Part shown: positions 17,671-26,242 of the stretch, one piece after another | How positions within the stretch are numbered: the stretch's first letter is position 1 | Layout of the letters: each line of letters begins with the position of its first letter | NCBI RefSeq assembly: GCF_001591605.1 | Contig: NZ_BCVF01000018.1 | Location: 1-64,000 of the forward strand | Source: Bacillus badius NBRC 15713 | GTDB lineage: Bacteria; Bacillota; Bacilli; Bacillales; Domibacillaceae | Length of the DNA stretch: 64,000 nt | Direction of reading: 5' to 3' | Notes under the pieces: model-generated | Database searches by the model: none | Seen by the model: only the letters and a program-made list of their open reading frames with translations | Told to the model about the DNA's origin: nothing | Translations under genes and position numbers: made by a program

Positions 17671-20600
17671 TTAGCTATATTCTGCGGCGTATTGAAAGAG
17701 GGGCAGCGTAATGAAAAAAGTTGTCCCCTTGTCTTTTGTACTTTCCACCCAGATTTGTCCCTTATGAAAGGTAACAATTTCTTGGCAGATGGACAGGCCG
17801 AGCCCATATCCTTTTTTGTTTAAGCGAGAGCTTGTCTTCGTATAGTTTCGATCAAAGATATAAGGGAGGTCGGATGAAGGAATGCCGCTCCCTGTATCTT
17901 GGATATGAATCATTACTTCGTTGCCTTCGTTTACTTTTTCAAAAAGAAGGCGAATTTCCCCGGACTTTGTATGGTTGCGGGCATTAGTCAGCAGGTTGGT
18001 GAATACCTGTTCCATCTTTTCCACATCCATTTCAATGAGAGGATCGGCTTCTTCCTCACTTTGAAATTGGTTCACTACTGTAAAAGAAAGCCCCTGTTGC
18101 TTGATTTCATATTCAAATTTGCGATAGAGGCGCTCGGCGAACTGCTGAAGAGAAACAAAGTCCATGTTAAATGGCATCTGGCCGGACTCTAATCGTGAGA
18201 GCGTGAATAGATTGTGAATCAATGAGTGCAGCTCATCTACCCGCTCAAGCCCTTTTTGTAAGTAGCGGGTTTTTTCCGCTTCTGTTAAGACCATCCCATC
18301 TGATATAGCTTCCATATATCCTCGAATCGAACTCAGCGGAGCGCGCAGGTCGTGGGAGATGTTTTCGATAAAGTGCCTTCTTGATTCCTCGGCTTGCGCC
18401 AATTGTTGATTCAGCTTTTCCAAATCAATGTTTGCTTCATGCAGTTCAGCTGTCCGTTTTTCCACCGTCGCTTCCATTTGTTCATAAAGGTCAGCATTTT
18501 CAATGGAGATCGCTGCTTGGGTTGAAATGAAAGCAAGAAATTGAATTTTCTCTTGGGTAAATGCATGAGTGGCTTTATTATTTTCCAAGTAGAGCATGCC
18601 TGTGACTTTTCCTTTATTTAAAATAGGCAGGCATAGAAGCGACTTTGTTTTTTGGCGAAGGACATAAGGATCATCGGTAAACATCCCCAGCGCTGCCGCG
18701 TGATCAAGCACGACGGGCTCTTTGCTTACATAAGCAAACTGGACAATTTTATCAGGCAGAATGCCTGTCCCGGTTATTGGCTGCTGCTTGTTCCAGTTGC
18801 CTTGTGGTTCATCTAAGCTTTTATACTCGCTAAGTATAAATTCATCTTCCTGCCTGTACAGCAGCATGCCGCGGTCAGCACCGCCATACTCCATTGCAAT
18901 CTGCATTAACTTAGCTGATAGTTTCTCCAGCACGATTTCCTTTGAAATGCTTTGAGTCACCTCCAGCGCAGCGTGGGCATCAAACGAGGAGTGCTGCGGC
19001 AGAGAGGCGGCCGAATTCTCCTCTGACAGCTTTTCCCAGGCTTCTGCCATTTGCTTTGCTTTCGCGGCAGCCCCCCATTTCTGGAATGCTTCAGAGGCAT
19101 TTTTTAAAAAGGGGTGGGCAAGGACGGATAATCCGGCACCGGCAAAATAATTGCCTGCACATTCGTAGGCAATCGCTGCGTCCTGAATAAAGCCGTTTTG
19201 TTCGGCGTAATGGATGCTATCCGTATACAAAGCAATGGTCTCATGATGGCTTCTTTTAGATGTTAAACGCTGCATCTCAGCTTTTAACAGCAAATATTTG
19301 TGCCGATAATTGCTGGGGGAGAGATCCGCCCACTTTTTTAACTTGCGGGCATGCTTTTGTAATGTCCTGTATATTCTCTTTTTCTCAGAAACCCCTTCTG
19401 CTTCTTCATAAAAGCGCGCCTGCCAGAGCGCGTTATAAAAATAATATTCAGGAACAATGACAAGCGTCAGCCGCTTATTAATCATCGGAACAAGCAGAGC
19501 CAGCAGCTGTCTGGCATATTCGCGCTTATCAAATAAATAGGCCATTTGCAGACGAATCGTGTAATGAATAATCTTTGCTGAATCGTCATCTACGATGGTT
19601 TCCAGCTCCCAAAGCGGCTTGGTTTGACGGCCTTTCAGAAACTCAATCCAATCGCGGATTTCATATAAAAAAGCCCGAGATACTTTATATTGAATTTGGT
19701 CTATAAATTGGATTTGGTTTTGCACCCCGGCCAAGGCTTCATCCAGGGATGTCCCTTTAATTAATAAGGTAATCACGATAAACGAGCTGTTTGCCCCGGC
19801 AAGGTGGATATTGCCGGCATCAAGGCAATACCGCTGAGATCTTTCAAGGTACAGGAGATTGTCACTGATTGGACCCAGCCAATGCTGCACAAAGCTTCCG
19901 TACACGAACTGAACACGGCCTTTGATTCCTAAATGGTTAAACCGTTCAGAAAGCTCGAGCGCCAGCTGTCCAAATTCATGACTTCCTTTAAAATCGCTGA
20001 AGCCGGCGCTAAGTATCAAGGCATAGTTATTGACAACTAAAGCACTGATATCCGTCAGCCCATACTTTAATGTGTATCTTAGAGCTTTCAGCATAAGCAA
20101 GGTCGCTAAGTGCTGATCGATATGATAGCTAGAGGAATTCATCGTGATCATTGTATCTAGAACATTAATTCGATCTTTATCTGTGAGCTTTGGAAGTGTA
20201 AGGATTTTTTCTTTGGCGTTCTTGGAGAGAGTTTGCTTCACAAGCAAAAACTCACAGATAATATCCCATTTTGTTATTTTCTTTGAAAGGTCAATGTCAA
20301 ATAATTTAAGCCCTTCAATGCCGGCTTGAACAGCTTCCTCCACTCGATGCATATGTGTATAAAGCCTCATTTTCATATTGTAAATCGCGAGCTTGTCAGC
20401 CGGCGAACGAGAATGCCGCAAAATCTGATCAAATGTGCTTTCCGCTTCTGCGAATTGGCTCATGACATACTGGCATTCACCGAGCCCTTTCAACATTCGA
20501 AAGGTAAGCTCGTATTCTTCAGACCAAAGGGGCCCTGTTAAGCTGCCGGCTGTTTGAAAATATTTCAAGGCTTCGGCAAACGCCGCTGAAGCCTTGGCTT

Positions 20601-22860
20601 TTTCTCCAGCCTGGACATTCCAGTTGGCCAGCTGAATCATTTCTTCCCCAGTTAAATGCCTGATGCTTCTATTCAAGTGGTGAACAACCGTAAACAAATG
20701 GTCTTCGATCCCTTTGGAACAGTGCACAAGGAAATTCCCAATTGTTACATGTGCTTTTTCTTGCTCTTCTCTGGTCATCGTTGAATAAACAGCTTGCTGG
20801 ACACGGTCGTGAAGAAAGGTGTAGGCAGGGGACTTCTCCTCCTTCAAGTACCCCCATTTGTACCATTGATCATTCGGCAGAATTAGCCCGGCTTCCAGTG
20901 CCATCCATAAGTCACTTGCGGCTTCCTTCTTTGTTTTTTTTGAAATCATCGCTAATGTTTCTAGATCGAAGAAGTTTCCAATACAAGCCGCCAGCTTTAA
21001 AATATGCTGAGTCGCTTCAGGAAGCAGGTGGATTCTGTTAACAAGAAAGCTAATAATGCCGCCTTTCACCGGATTTTCAGTAATCGCTTCGTATGCGATC
21101 GTCCACTTTCGTTTTTCAGGCTGCAGCATAATATAGCCATCCTCGTAATACGATTGCAGCAGCTGCTTTGTGTAAAAAGGGTTTCCTTGCGTGATCCGAT
21201 GCATAAATATCGATAATTCCTTTATGTGCGGGCCCTCATCCATGAACGATTCCATCAGCCATTCATAAATCGTCTGTCTAGGAAGGGTGGTCAAGGGAAT
21301 TTCAACATAGTGAACGGCTTCTTTTTGTAATGTCCGAATCGTTTTCTGCAGAGGATGAGGCTCATTCACCTCGTTATCACGGAAAGCTCCTATTACCATA
21401 AAATACGGAATATTTACCCGGGTGAGCAGATATTCCAGCAGTTCCAATGAGGCGATGTCCGCCCACTGCAGGTCATCAAGAAACATGACGAGCGGATGCT
21501 CCTTTGCAGCGAAGATCTCAATGAATTTCTTCATCACTAATGGAAAATTTTTCTGAATATCTATATGCTCCTGTTCCTTTATCGTCTGACGTTCACCAAG
21601 CAGCCATTTAAGCTCCGGGAGGATCGAAACTAGAACAGCGGCATGGACAGAAAGCTCCTTTTCGAGCTTCTCCTTCCATGTTTGAATTTGCTGAGGCGTT
21701 TCCGCTGTGATTTGTCTAATTAATGACTGAAAAGCCGATATAATTGAGGAAAAAGGAACTTGTCTTTGCATTGGATCGAATTTTCCTGATATGAAATAGC
21801 CTTTCTCTTTGATGAGCGGCTTATGGATTTCATGGACGAGGGCCGTCTTGCCAATGCCAGCTTGTCCAGGTATGAATACAATGCCGGGACTTCCGCTGCT
21901 CACATGAGAGAAAATTTCTTCCATTTGTTTCGCTTCATGTTCCCGCCCATAAATTTTGTGGGCGGTGGTAAAAACGCTCAGATCATCGTGCAGTCCGAGG
22001 GGAAATTCTTCGATGCGGCCTACTACATAATATTGGCTGAGACAGGCACTTAAGTCTTCCCGAACACCCCAAGCGCTCTTATATCGGGCCTCTGGGGATT
22101 TGGCCAGCAGCTTCATGATAATAGCCGAAATCTGCGAAGGCAGGTCTTTTCTAAGGGCTGAAGGCTGCTTGGGTGTTTTCGCTAAATGAGCATGAACCAG
22201 CTGCATAGGTTCTTGGTGCTGAAACGGAACTGTTCCAGTGAATAATTGGTAAAAGGTGATGCCGAGCGAGTAAAAATCCGTTCGGTAATCAACGGAACGG
22301 TTCATTCGGCCGGTTTGTTCAGGGGACATATACGGCCAATGGCGGCTAGTTGCCCGATCCAGGCGTGTCACCGCTTCATAGTGCTCCTGTTTTAAAACGG
22401 TTGAATGGTTGAGCCCTGTGATTTTCACAGCATGCGAACGTCTTGATAACAACAAGTTTTCCGGGCTTATGCTTTGATGAATGAGCTGCTGCTGATGAAG
22501 AGTGAACAGCGCAGTGGCTATGTTTTTGGCAATTTTCAGCCCATCGTAAATAGAGACCGGCTGCTGCAGAAGTTCTTCTAAGGTGATGCTTGAAAAATAC
22601 TCATAGACAAAATAGTCCTTGTTCAAATAATGAACGGTCTGAAGGGGACGAAGCGTACTGTCGCCAGTCAATTGGCGGCTCATATGGAATTCGTGAATGG
22701 CTGAAGCCCTTTCTTCAACAGAAGAAGCGTTCGTTTTCATTACTTTGATTAACACATGTTTACCGGTGTCAACGGCGTACGCTTTATAAAATAAGCTGCT
22801 GGCGTTTTCCGTTTCAACATCGATCAATTGAAATCCAGGTATCTGAAGTGGATTTTTCAT
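17671..22860 (-). CDS. Giant hybrid sensor: kinase-like domain, ATPase, helical repeats, GAF, histidine kinase
   Basis: 1729 residues. Residues 8-270 fold like a Ser/Thr kinase but the catalytic loop reads HQSISPEN (Ser130 where Asp belongs) and the metal loop reads GLN (149-151) instead of DFG; Lys39 and Asn135 remain. Then comes an AAA/STAND-type ATPase (Walker A GQAGIGKT, Walker B VMFLDDLQWAD), several hundred residues of TPR-like helices, a GAF domain around 1290-1440, and a complete histidine kinase: His1503 in SHDLRAPLS, N box NLLTNARNH, DTGSGIP and GYGLGLSI. No transmembrane helix is evident, so it should be cytoplasmic. The architecture is that of the Ser/Thr-His hybrid kinases known from cyanobacteria. 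Its likely partner is the response regulator at 23111-23821; the sinI-like gene lies between them on the other strand. Confidence 0.9.
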   Translation of the reverse strand: MKNPLQIPGFQLIDVETENASSLFYKAYAVDTGKHVLIKVMKTNASSVEERASAIHEFHMSRQLTGDSTLRPLQTVHYLNKDYFVYEYFSSITLEELLQQPVSIYDGLKIAKNIATALFTLHQQQLIHQSISPENLLLSRRSHAVKITGLNHSTVLKQEHYEAVTRLDRATSRHWPYMSPEQTGRMNRSVDYRTDFYSLGITFYQLFTGTVPFQHQEPMQLVHAHLAKTPKQPSALRKDLPSQISAIIMKLLAKSPEARYKSAWGVREDLSACLSQYYVVGRIEEFPLGLHDDLSVFTTAHKIYGREHEAKQMEEIFSHVSSGSPGIVFIPGQAGIGKTALVHEIHKPLIKEKGYFISGKFDPMQRQVPFSSIISAFQSLIRQITAETPQQIQTWKEKLEKELSVHAAVLVSILPELKWLLGERQTIKEQEHIDIQKNFPLVMKKFIEIFAAKEHPLVMFLDDLQWADIASLELLEYLLTRVNIPYFMVIGAFRDNEVNEPHPLQKTIRTLQKEAVHYVEIPLTTLPRQTIYEWLMESFMDEGPHIKELSIFMHRITQGNPFYTKQLLQSYYEDGYIMLQPEKRKWTIAYEAITENPVKGGIISFLVNRIHLLPEATQHILKLAACIGNFFDLETLAMISKKTKKEAASDLWMALEAGLILPNDQWYKWGYLKEEKSPAYTFLHDRVQQAVYSTMTREEQEKAHVTIGNFLVHCSKGIEDHLFTVVHHLNRSIRHLTGEEMIQLANWNVQAGEKAKASAAFAEALKYFQTAGSLTGPLWSEEYELTFRMLKGLGECQYVMSQFAEAESTFDQILRHSRSPADKLAIYNMKMRLYTHMHRVEEAVQAGIEGLKLFDIDLSKKITKWDIICEFLLVKQTLSKNAKEKILTLPKLTDKDRINVLDTMITMNSSSYHIDQHLATLLMLKALRYTLKYGLTDISALVVNNYALILSAGFSDFKGSHEFGQLALELSERFNHLGIKGRVQFVYGSFVQHWLGPISDNLLYLERSQRYCLDAGNIHLAGANSSFIVITLLIKGTSLDEALAGVQNQIQFIDQIQYKVSRAFLYEIRDWIEFLKGRQTKPLWELETIVDDDSAKIIHYTIRLQMAYLFDKREYARQLLALLVPMINKRLTLVIVPEYYFYNALWQARFYEEAEGVSEKKRIYRTLQKHARKLKKWADLSPSNYRHKYLLLKAEMQRLTSKRSHHETIALYTDSIHYAEQNGFIQDAAIAYECAGNYFAGAGLSVLAHPFLKNASEAFQKWGAAAKAKQMAEAWEKLSEENSAASLPQHSSFDAHAALEVTQSISKEIVLEKLSAKLMQIAMEYGGADRGMLLYRQEDEFILSEYKSLDEPQGNWNKQQPITGTGILPDKIVQFAYVSKEPVVLDHAAALGMFTDDPYVLRQKTKSLLCLPILNKGKVTGMLYLENNKATHAFTQEKIQFLAFISTQAAISIENADLYEQMEATVEKRTAELHEANIDLEKLNQQLAQAEESRRHFIENISHDLRAPLSSIRGYMEAISDGMVLTEAEKTRYLQKGLERVDELHSLIHNLFTLSRLESGQMPFNMDFVSLQQFAERLYRKFEYEIKQQGLSFTVVNQFQSEEEADPLIEMDVEKMEQVFTNLLTNARNHTKSGEIRLLFEKVNEGNEVMIHIQDTGSGIPSSDLPYIFDRNYTKTSSRLNKKGYGLGLSICQEIVTFHKGQIWVESTKDKGTTFFITLPLFQYAAEYS

Positions 22861-22898
22861 GTTTACTCCCCTCTTTACTTAAAGAAAGCTTTAGTCGA

Positions 22899-22932
22899 AC
22901 TTTAACTAAACTTTAACTTTTCCCTCTATAAT
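22899..22932 (+). promoter_or_regulatory. Promoter of the sinI-like gene with 11-bp-spaced direct repeats
   Basis: ACTTTAACT occurs at 22899-22907 and 22910-22918, start to start 11 bases, the spacing typical of OmpR/PhoB-family sites. TATAAT lies at 22927-22932, and the -35 position (AACTAA) is poor and overlaps the repeats, as expected for an activator-dependent promoter. The divergent sensor gene begins only 39 bases to the left. Confidence 0.55.
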
Positions 22933-22968
22933 TTAGTTGTGTTGTAAAATAATGGGGCGGAGGTAAAT

Positions 22969-23121
22969 ATGAAAAAAATTTGCAGAGGCATAGGGCAAAT
23001 GGAATCAGCGAAACCGTTAGAAGACTGGCTGCTGCTGCTTATGGAGGCAAAAAAGTTAGGGCTCACAACAGAGGAGGTTCGCTGCTTTCTCAAACAAGAT
23101 CTGAAAGCTGTTAAAGACTAA
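22969..23121 (+). CDS. sinI: SinI-like antirepressor
   Basis: 50 residues, too short for many gene callers. GGAGGT lies six bases before ATG at 22969. The core DWLLLLMEAKKLGLTTEEV matches the SinI/SinR interaction helix pair: the SinR-like protein at 35812-36138 has EWLELAKEAMESGVTPEQF in the equivalent place. In B. subtilis SinI binds SinR through this segment and frees biofilm promoters. Here the gene lies on the plus strand between the response regulator and the large sensor, both on the minus strand, and its last 11 bases overlap the 3' end of the response-regulator gene. Direct repeats upstream suggest control by that regulator. Confidence 0.82.
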   Translation: MKKICRGIGQMESAKPLEDWLLLLMEAKKLGLTTEEVRCFLKQDLKAVKD

Positions 23122-23821
23122 ATTTGTAGCCTAGTCCTCTGACGGTCAGTATCCAAGCCGGCTTGGCCGGGTTTTCCTCAATCTTTTTGCGCAGGTTACT
23201 GATATGAACCATCACCGTTCGATAATCGCCAAGACTCTGTTCTCCCCATACACGGTCGAAAATTTCTTCCAGGCTGAATACCCGATTCGGATGATCCGCC
23301 AACAAGCACAGCAATAAAAATTCTTTTGTCGACAAGGCAAGAGGGACTCCCTTCTTTTTGACGACACAGTTTTCCTTCTCGATAACAATGTCTCCAAAAT
23401 GGATGATCGTTTGCTCTGAAGGAGCGGCTAGTGATTCGTTCTGACTAGATAATTCACGGTAACGCCGTAAATGCGCTTTGACTTTAGCGATTAAAATGCC
23501 AGGACGAAACGGTTTGATCATATAGTCATCTCCGCCAATTCGATGGCCAAGAATTTGATCGACATCATTTTCCCTGCCGCTCAAAAAAAGAATCGGAACC
23601 TTCGTGATCCGGCGTAAATGCTGGCATACTTCAAAGCCGTCTATATCGGGCAGGCCAACATCCAATATAATAAGGTGGGGATTCTTGTTTTTGACCAATG
23701 TAATGGCAGTTTGTCCATCACGCGCAAATAAGAGATGAAATCCTTCTTTTTTCAAATAAATCTTTTGAATTTCTTGTATGTCTTCATCATCATCAACAAT
23801 TAAGATCGTTTCAGCAGCCAT
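23111..23821 (-). CDS. OmpR/PhoB-family response regulator
   Basis: 236 residues. Receiver domain at 1-118 with acidic pocket VDDDED and phospho-acceptor Asp in LIILDVGLPDIDGFEV, plus the switch Lys in YMIKPF. Winged-helix effector at about 140-234 (FSLEEIFDRVWGE, VMVHISNLRKKIEENP, TVRGLGYKF). ATG at 23821 is preceded by GGAGAGG. The next gene on the same strand is the large sensor kinase, 250 bases on, with the sinI-like gene antisense between. It probably takes phosphate from that kinase and binds the 11-bp-spaced repeats at 22899-22918. That link is inferred from position. Confidence 0.9.
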   Translation of the reverse strand: MAAETILIVDDDEDIQEIQKIYLKKEGFHLLFARDGQTAITLVKNKNPHLIILDVGLPDIDGFEVCQHLRRITKVPILFLSGRENDVDQILGHRIGGDDYMIKPFRPGILIAKVKAHLRRYRELSSQNESLAAPSEQTIIHFGDIVIEKENCVVKKKGVPLALSTKEFLLLCLLADHPNRVFSLEEIFDRVWGEQSLGDYRTVMVHISNLRKKIEENPAKPAWILTVRGLGYKFSL

Positions 23822-24070
23822 CTCCTCTCTCCTTTCCTCATAAGAGTATTTTCAGAATAAAAAGTTTACTCTTTTACTATTATACAAACAATTGGAAGAT
23901 AAGTCCTTATTTTCGCCTAAGTGGATGAACCTACGGGCTTTTTACCTGAAACGAACAGAGAACAGCGGCAGGCTTCATCGTTTCTTAATTAAAGGGTGTG
24001 CTGCCCCGTATGAAAGATTGAGCCTGCTTATGATTGAGAGTGGAACCAAGTAACGTCTTCTTTTCTGGAA

Positions 24071-24310
24071 TTACTTGCTGTACTCATCTGTATTGAAGGA
24101 GTTGGGTTCAAATGACAGCGGATGAATCAAAGCATCTATAGGGACTCCAAGAGCAAGTGCGATTTTAGAAAGCGTGCGCAGCGAGGGATTACTGCCAGCT
24201 TTTCTTTCTAAAGTTGATAGATAGGATTTAGAGATCGAAGCTTCTTTGGCCAATCTTGTCAGAGAATAACCTTTTTGTTCGCGTAATTGTTTAATGCGCT
24301 GTCCCACCAT
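24071..24310 (-). CDS. Small Xre-family repressor beside the polysaccharide operon
   Basis: 79 residues from ATG at 24310, nine bases after AAGGAG; longer versions have no ribosome site. Nearly the whole protein is one helix-turn-helix domain of the SinR/SlrR type (RIKQLREQKGYSLTRLAKEA, SKSYLSTLERKAGSNPSLRT), followed by a short tail. It lacks the SinI-interaction domain seen in the protein at 35812-36138, so it would not respond to SinI directly. It is divergent from the polysaccharide operon. TTGTTC half-sites lie over its own promoter and over the operon promoter, so it may compete or cooperate with SinR there. Confidence 0.85.
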   Translation of the reverse strand: MVGQRIKQLREQKGYSLTRLAKEASISKSYLSTLERKAGSNPSLRTLSKIALALGVPIDALIHPLSFEPNSFNTDEYSK

Positions 24311-24331
24311 AGCACCAGGCTCCTTTTGCAT

Positions 24332-24359
24332 ATTTTGTTCATTATAACGCATTTTGTTC
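24332..24359. promoter_or_regulatory. Paired ATTTTGTTC repeats over the repressor promoter
   Basis: ATTTTGTTC occurs at 24332-24340 and 24351-24359, bracketing TATAAT on the minus strand (complement of 24341-24346), the presumed -10 of the repressor gene. This suggests autorepression. Confidence 0.5.
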
Positions 24360-24383
24360 GTTTTAAGGCACAAATAAAATATA

Positions 24384-24403
24384 TTGTTCTTTATAAAGAA
24401 CAA
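24384..24403. promoter_or_regulatory. SinR-type palindromic operator, upstream copy
   Basis: TTGTTCTTTATAAAGAACAA is a perfect 20-bp palindrome containing GTTCTTT and AAAGAAC, the half-site form known for SinR. Confidence 0.7.
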
Positions 24404-24441
24404 AAAGAGACGAAAGACCTATTATTAATATGGGGGATGCA

Positions 24442-24479
24442 TGGTATAATCTCTCTAAGTTGTTCTTTTTAAAGAACAA
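24442..24479 (+). promoter_or_regulatory. Promoter of the polysaccharide operon with overlapping operator
   Basis: An extended -10 TGGTATAAT (24442-24450) with no clear -35, followed at 24460-24479 by TTGTTCTTTTTAAAGAACAA, a palindrome mismatched only at the centre. A repressor bound here would sit on the transcription start. Confidence 0.7.
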
Positions 24480-24542
24480 TATACAAGCAGATAGAACCTT
24501 CACACGTACGTATAAACAGGTTTGATTTAGGAGGAGGAAAAA

Positions 24543-25466
24543 ATGCGCGTATTAATTACAGGGGGAGCTGGGTTTATCGGTTCGCATATTACAGAGGAAT
24601 TGCTTTTGCAAAATCATCAAGTAGCTGTAGTGGATAATCTTTCGTCGGGAAAGAAAAGCCAGGTGCCACTGGAAGCCAGCTTCTACCAAAAGGATATTAG
24701 ACAAAAAGACCTGGGTGAAGTGTTTGATGAGTTCCGGCCAGATTATGTGATTCACCTGGCTGCGCAAGTGTCTGTATCTAAGTCGATCCAACAGCCTTTT
24801 CATGATTGTGAAGAAAACATCTTAGCAACGATTAATGTGCTTGAATCTTGTGTCAAGCATCACGTGAAAAAGCTGGTGTTTGCTTCTACGGCGGCTTTAT
24901 ATGGAGATCCTCAATATTTGCCTATTGATGAGCAGCATGGCATGAATCCTACCTCTTTTTATGGGCTGTCCAAAAAAATTGCAGAATCCTATATTAAGAT
25001 GTTTGCTGAATATCATGGACTCACATACACCATTTTGCGTTATGCCAACGTATACGGAATGAGGCAGGACGCTTACGGGGAAGCCGGTGTTATCGCTATT
25101 TTCATTGAGCAGCTATTGTCCAGCCAGCCGCTTCACATTTTTGGAGACGGGGCACAAACAAGAGATTTTGTGTTTGTTAAGGATGTGGCGAAAGCGAATG
25201 TAGCGGCATTAACGAGGGGAGAAAATGAAACCATCAATATTAGTACGGGCCAGCAAACTTCTCTTTTAACTATTATAAATGAACTGCGGATGATTACTAG
25301 CGAAGAGGTATCACCTGCTTTTGGCCATGAGCGGCGAGGGGACATCAGACATAGCTGTTTGTCCAATGCCAAAGCAAAAGAGCTCCTGGATTGGGTTCCG
25401 GCTTATTCGCTTGCAGAGGGGCTGAGAGCAACGATTCACTACTATCAACAAAAAGCGGTTGTCTAG
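24543..25466 (+). CDS. NAD-dependent sugar epimerase, GalE-like
   Basis: 307 residues of the extended SDR type: TGGAGFIGSH nucleotide motif at 7-16, HLAAQVSV, STAALYGD, catalytic YGLSKK and RYANVYG. Probably a UDP-glucose/UDP-N-acetylglucosamine 4-epimerase or related nucleotide-sugar epimerase in the cytosol; substrate cannot be fixed from sequence alone. GGAGGAGG precedes ATG at 24543. It is the first gene of the polysaccharide operon and lies 64 bases behind the operator at 24460-24479, so it supplies an activated sugar for the polymer made by the genes downstream. Confidence 0.88.
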   Translation: MRVLITGGAGFIGSHITEELLLQNHQVAVVDNLSSGKKSQVPLEASFYQKDIRQKDLGEVFDEFRPDYVIHLAAQVSVSKSIQQPFHDCEENILATINVLESCVKHHVKKLVFASTAALYGDPQYLPIDEQHGMNPTSFYGLSKKIAESYIKMFAEYHGLTYTILRYANVYGMRQDAYGEAGVIAIFIEQLLSSQPLHIFGDGAQTRDFVFVKDVAKANVAALTRGENETINISTGQQTSLLTIINELRMITSEEVSPAFGHERRGDIRHSCLSNAKAKELLDWVPAYSLAEGLRATIHYYQQKAVV

Positions 25467-25477
25467 GGGAGGCCGTT

Positions 25478-26242
25478 ATGCAAAGAGATATGACCATAAA
25501 AGATTTCTTGCAATTAATGAGGAAACGGGCCCTTTTAGTGAGTATGACAGCCATGTTGGCGGTCATCATTACGGCTGTTGCCAACTTGTATATTATGAAA
25601 CCGATGTATGAAGCCAGCGAATATTTATTGATAGGCAATTTGCAACATACCAATATGGAAGCCTCCTATGAAGAAACACAAAAAATTCCACAGATGCTGG
25701 CTTCTTCAGTAGATTTTATCAAAAGTCCGATTGTTTTGGATGCTGTAGAAGAAAAGCTTGATTTAAAAGCAAGCTCCTTGAAGGAGAAGTTATTCATTGA
25801 AAATAATAAAGATTCCCAGATCATTACGATCACGATTAAAGCCCAAGACCAAAAGCTGGCCAAAAAAATTGCCAAGACAACAGCTATGATTTCAATTGAA
25901 AAAATGAATGCGCTTCTTAAATTTAATCAAGTGAAAATCCTGGAAAAACATAATGGAATCAATGAAAAGAACAATATGGGGGCGGTCCTGGTTATTGCTC
26001 TTATGGCGGGGATCGGATTCGGCATAGCCCTCGCTGTCATTTGTGAGCAGCTGGATGATTCCATCAAAAGGGAGCATGTGGCGGAAGAATTGCTTGGAGC
26101 AGCCGTTTTAGGAACGTTTAATCGCAAAGCGGAGCTTCTCCCTAACCGGCAGGAGCAGCGTTTCCAACGAGGGCGTACCGAAGAAAGGAGGGAGCCTCAT
26201 GCGGATGAAAAACAAGTGGATAAAGCAACTTCGCTCTCCTGA
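25478..26242 (+). CDS. Polysaccharide chain-length regulator (Wzz/CapA-like membrane protein)
   Basis: 254 residues from ATG at 25478, after GGGGAGG. One helix near residues 20-40 (ALLVSMTAMLAVIITAVANLY), an outer domain containing EASEYLLIG and TITIKAQDQKLAKKIA, and a second helix at about 170-192 (AVLVIALMAGIGFGIALAVI) followed by a cytoplasmic tail with QLDDSIK. This is the activator/co-polymerase partner of bacterial tyrosine kinases (YveK/EpsA, CapA). The tail overlaps the following kinase-like gene by 44 bases. It should set chain length during Wzy-type polymerisation at the membrane. Confidence 0.85.
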   Translation: MQRDMTIKDFLQLMRKRALLVSMTAMLAVIITAVANLYIMKPMYEASEYLLIGNLQHTNMEASYEETQKIPQMLASSVDFIKSPIVLDAVEEKLDLKASSLKEKLFIENNKDSQIITITIKAQDQKLAKKIAKTTAMISIEKMNALLKFNQVKILEKHNGINEKNNMGAVLVIALMAGIGFGIALAVICEQLDDSIKREHVAEELLGAAVLGTFNRKAELLPNRQEQRFQRGRTEERREPHADEKQVDKATSLS

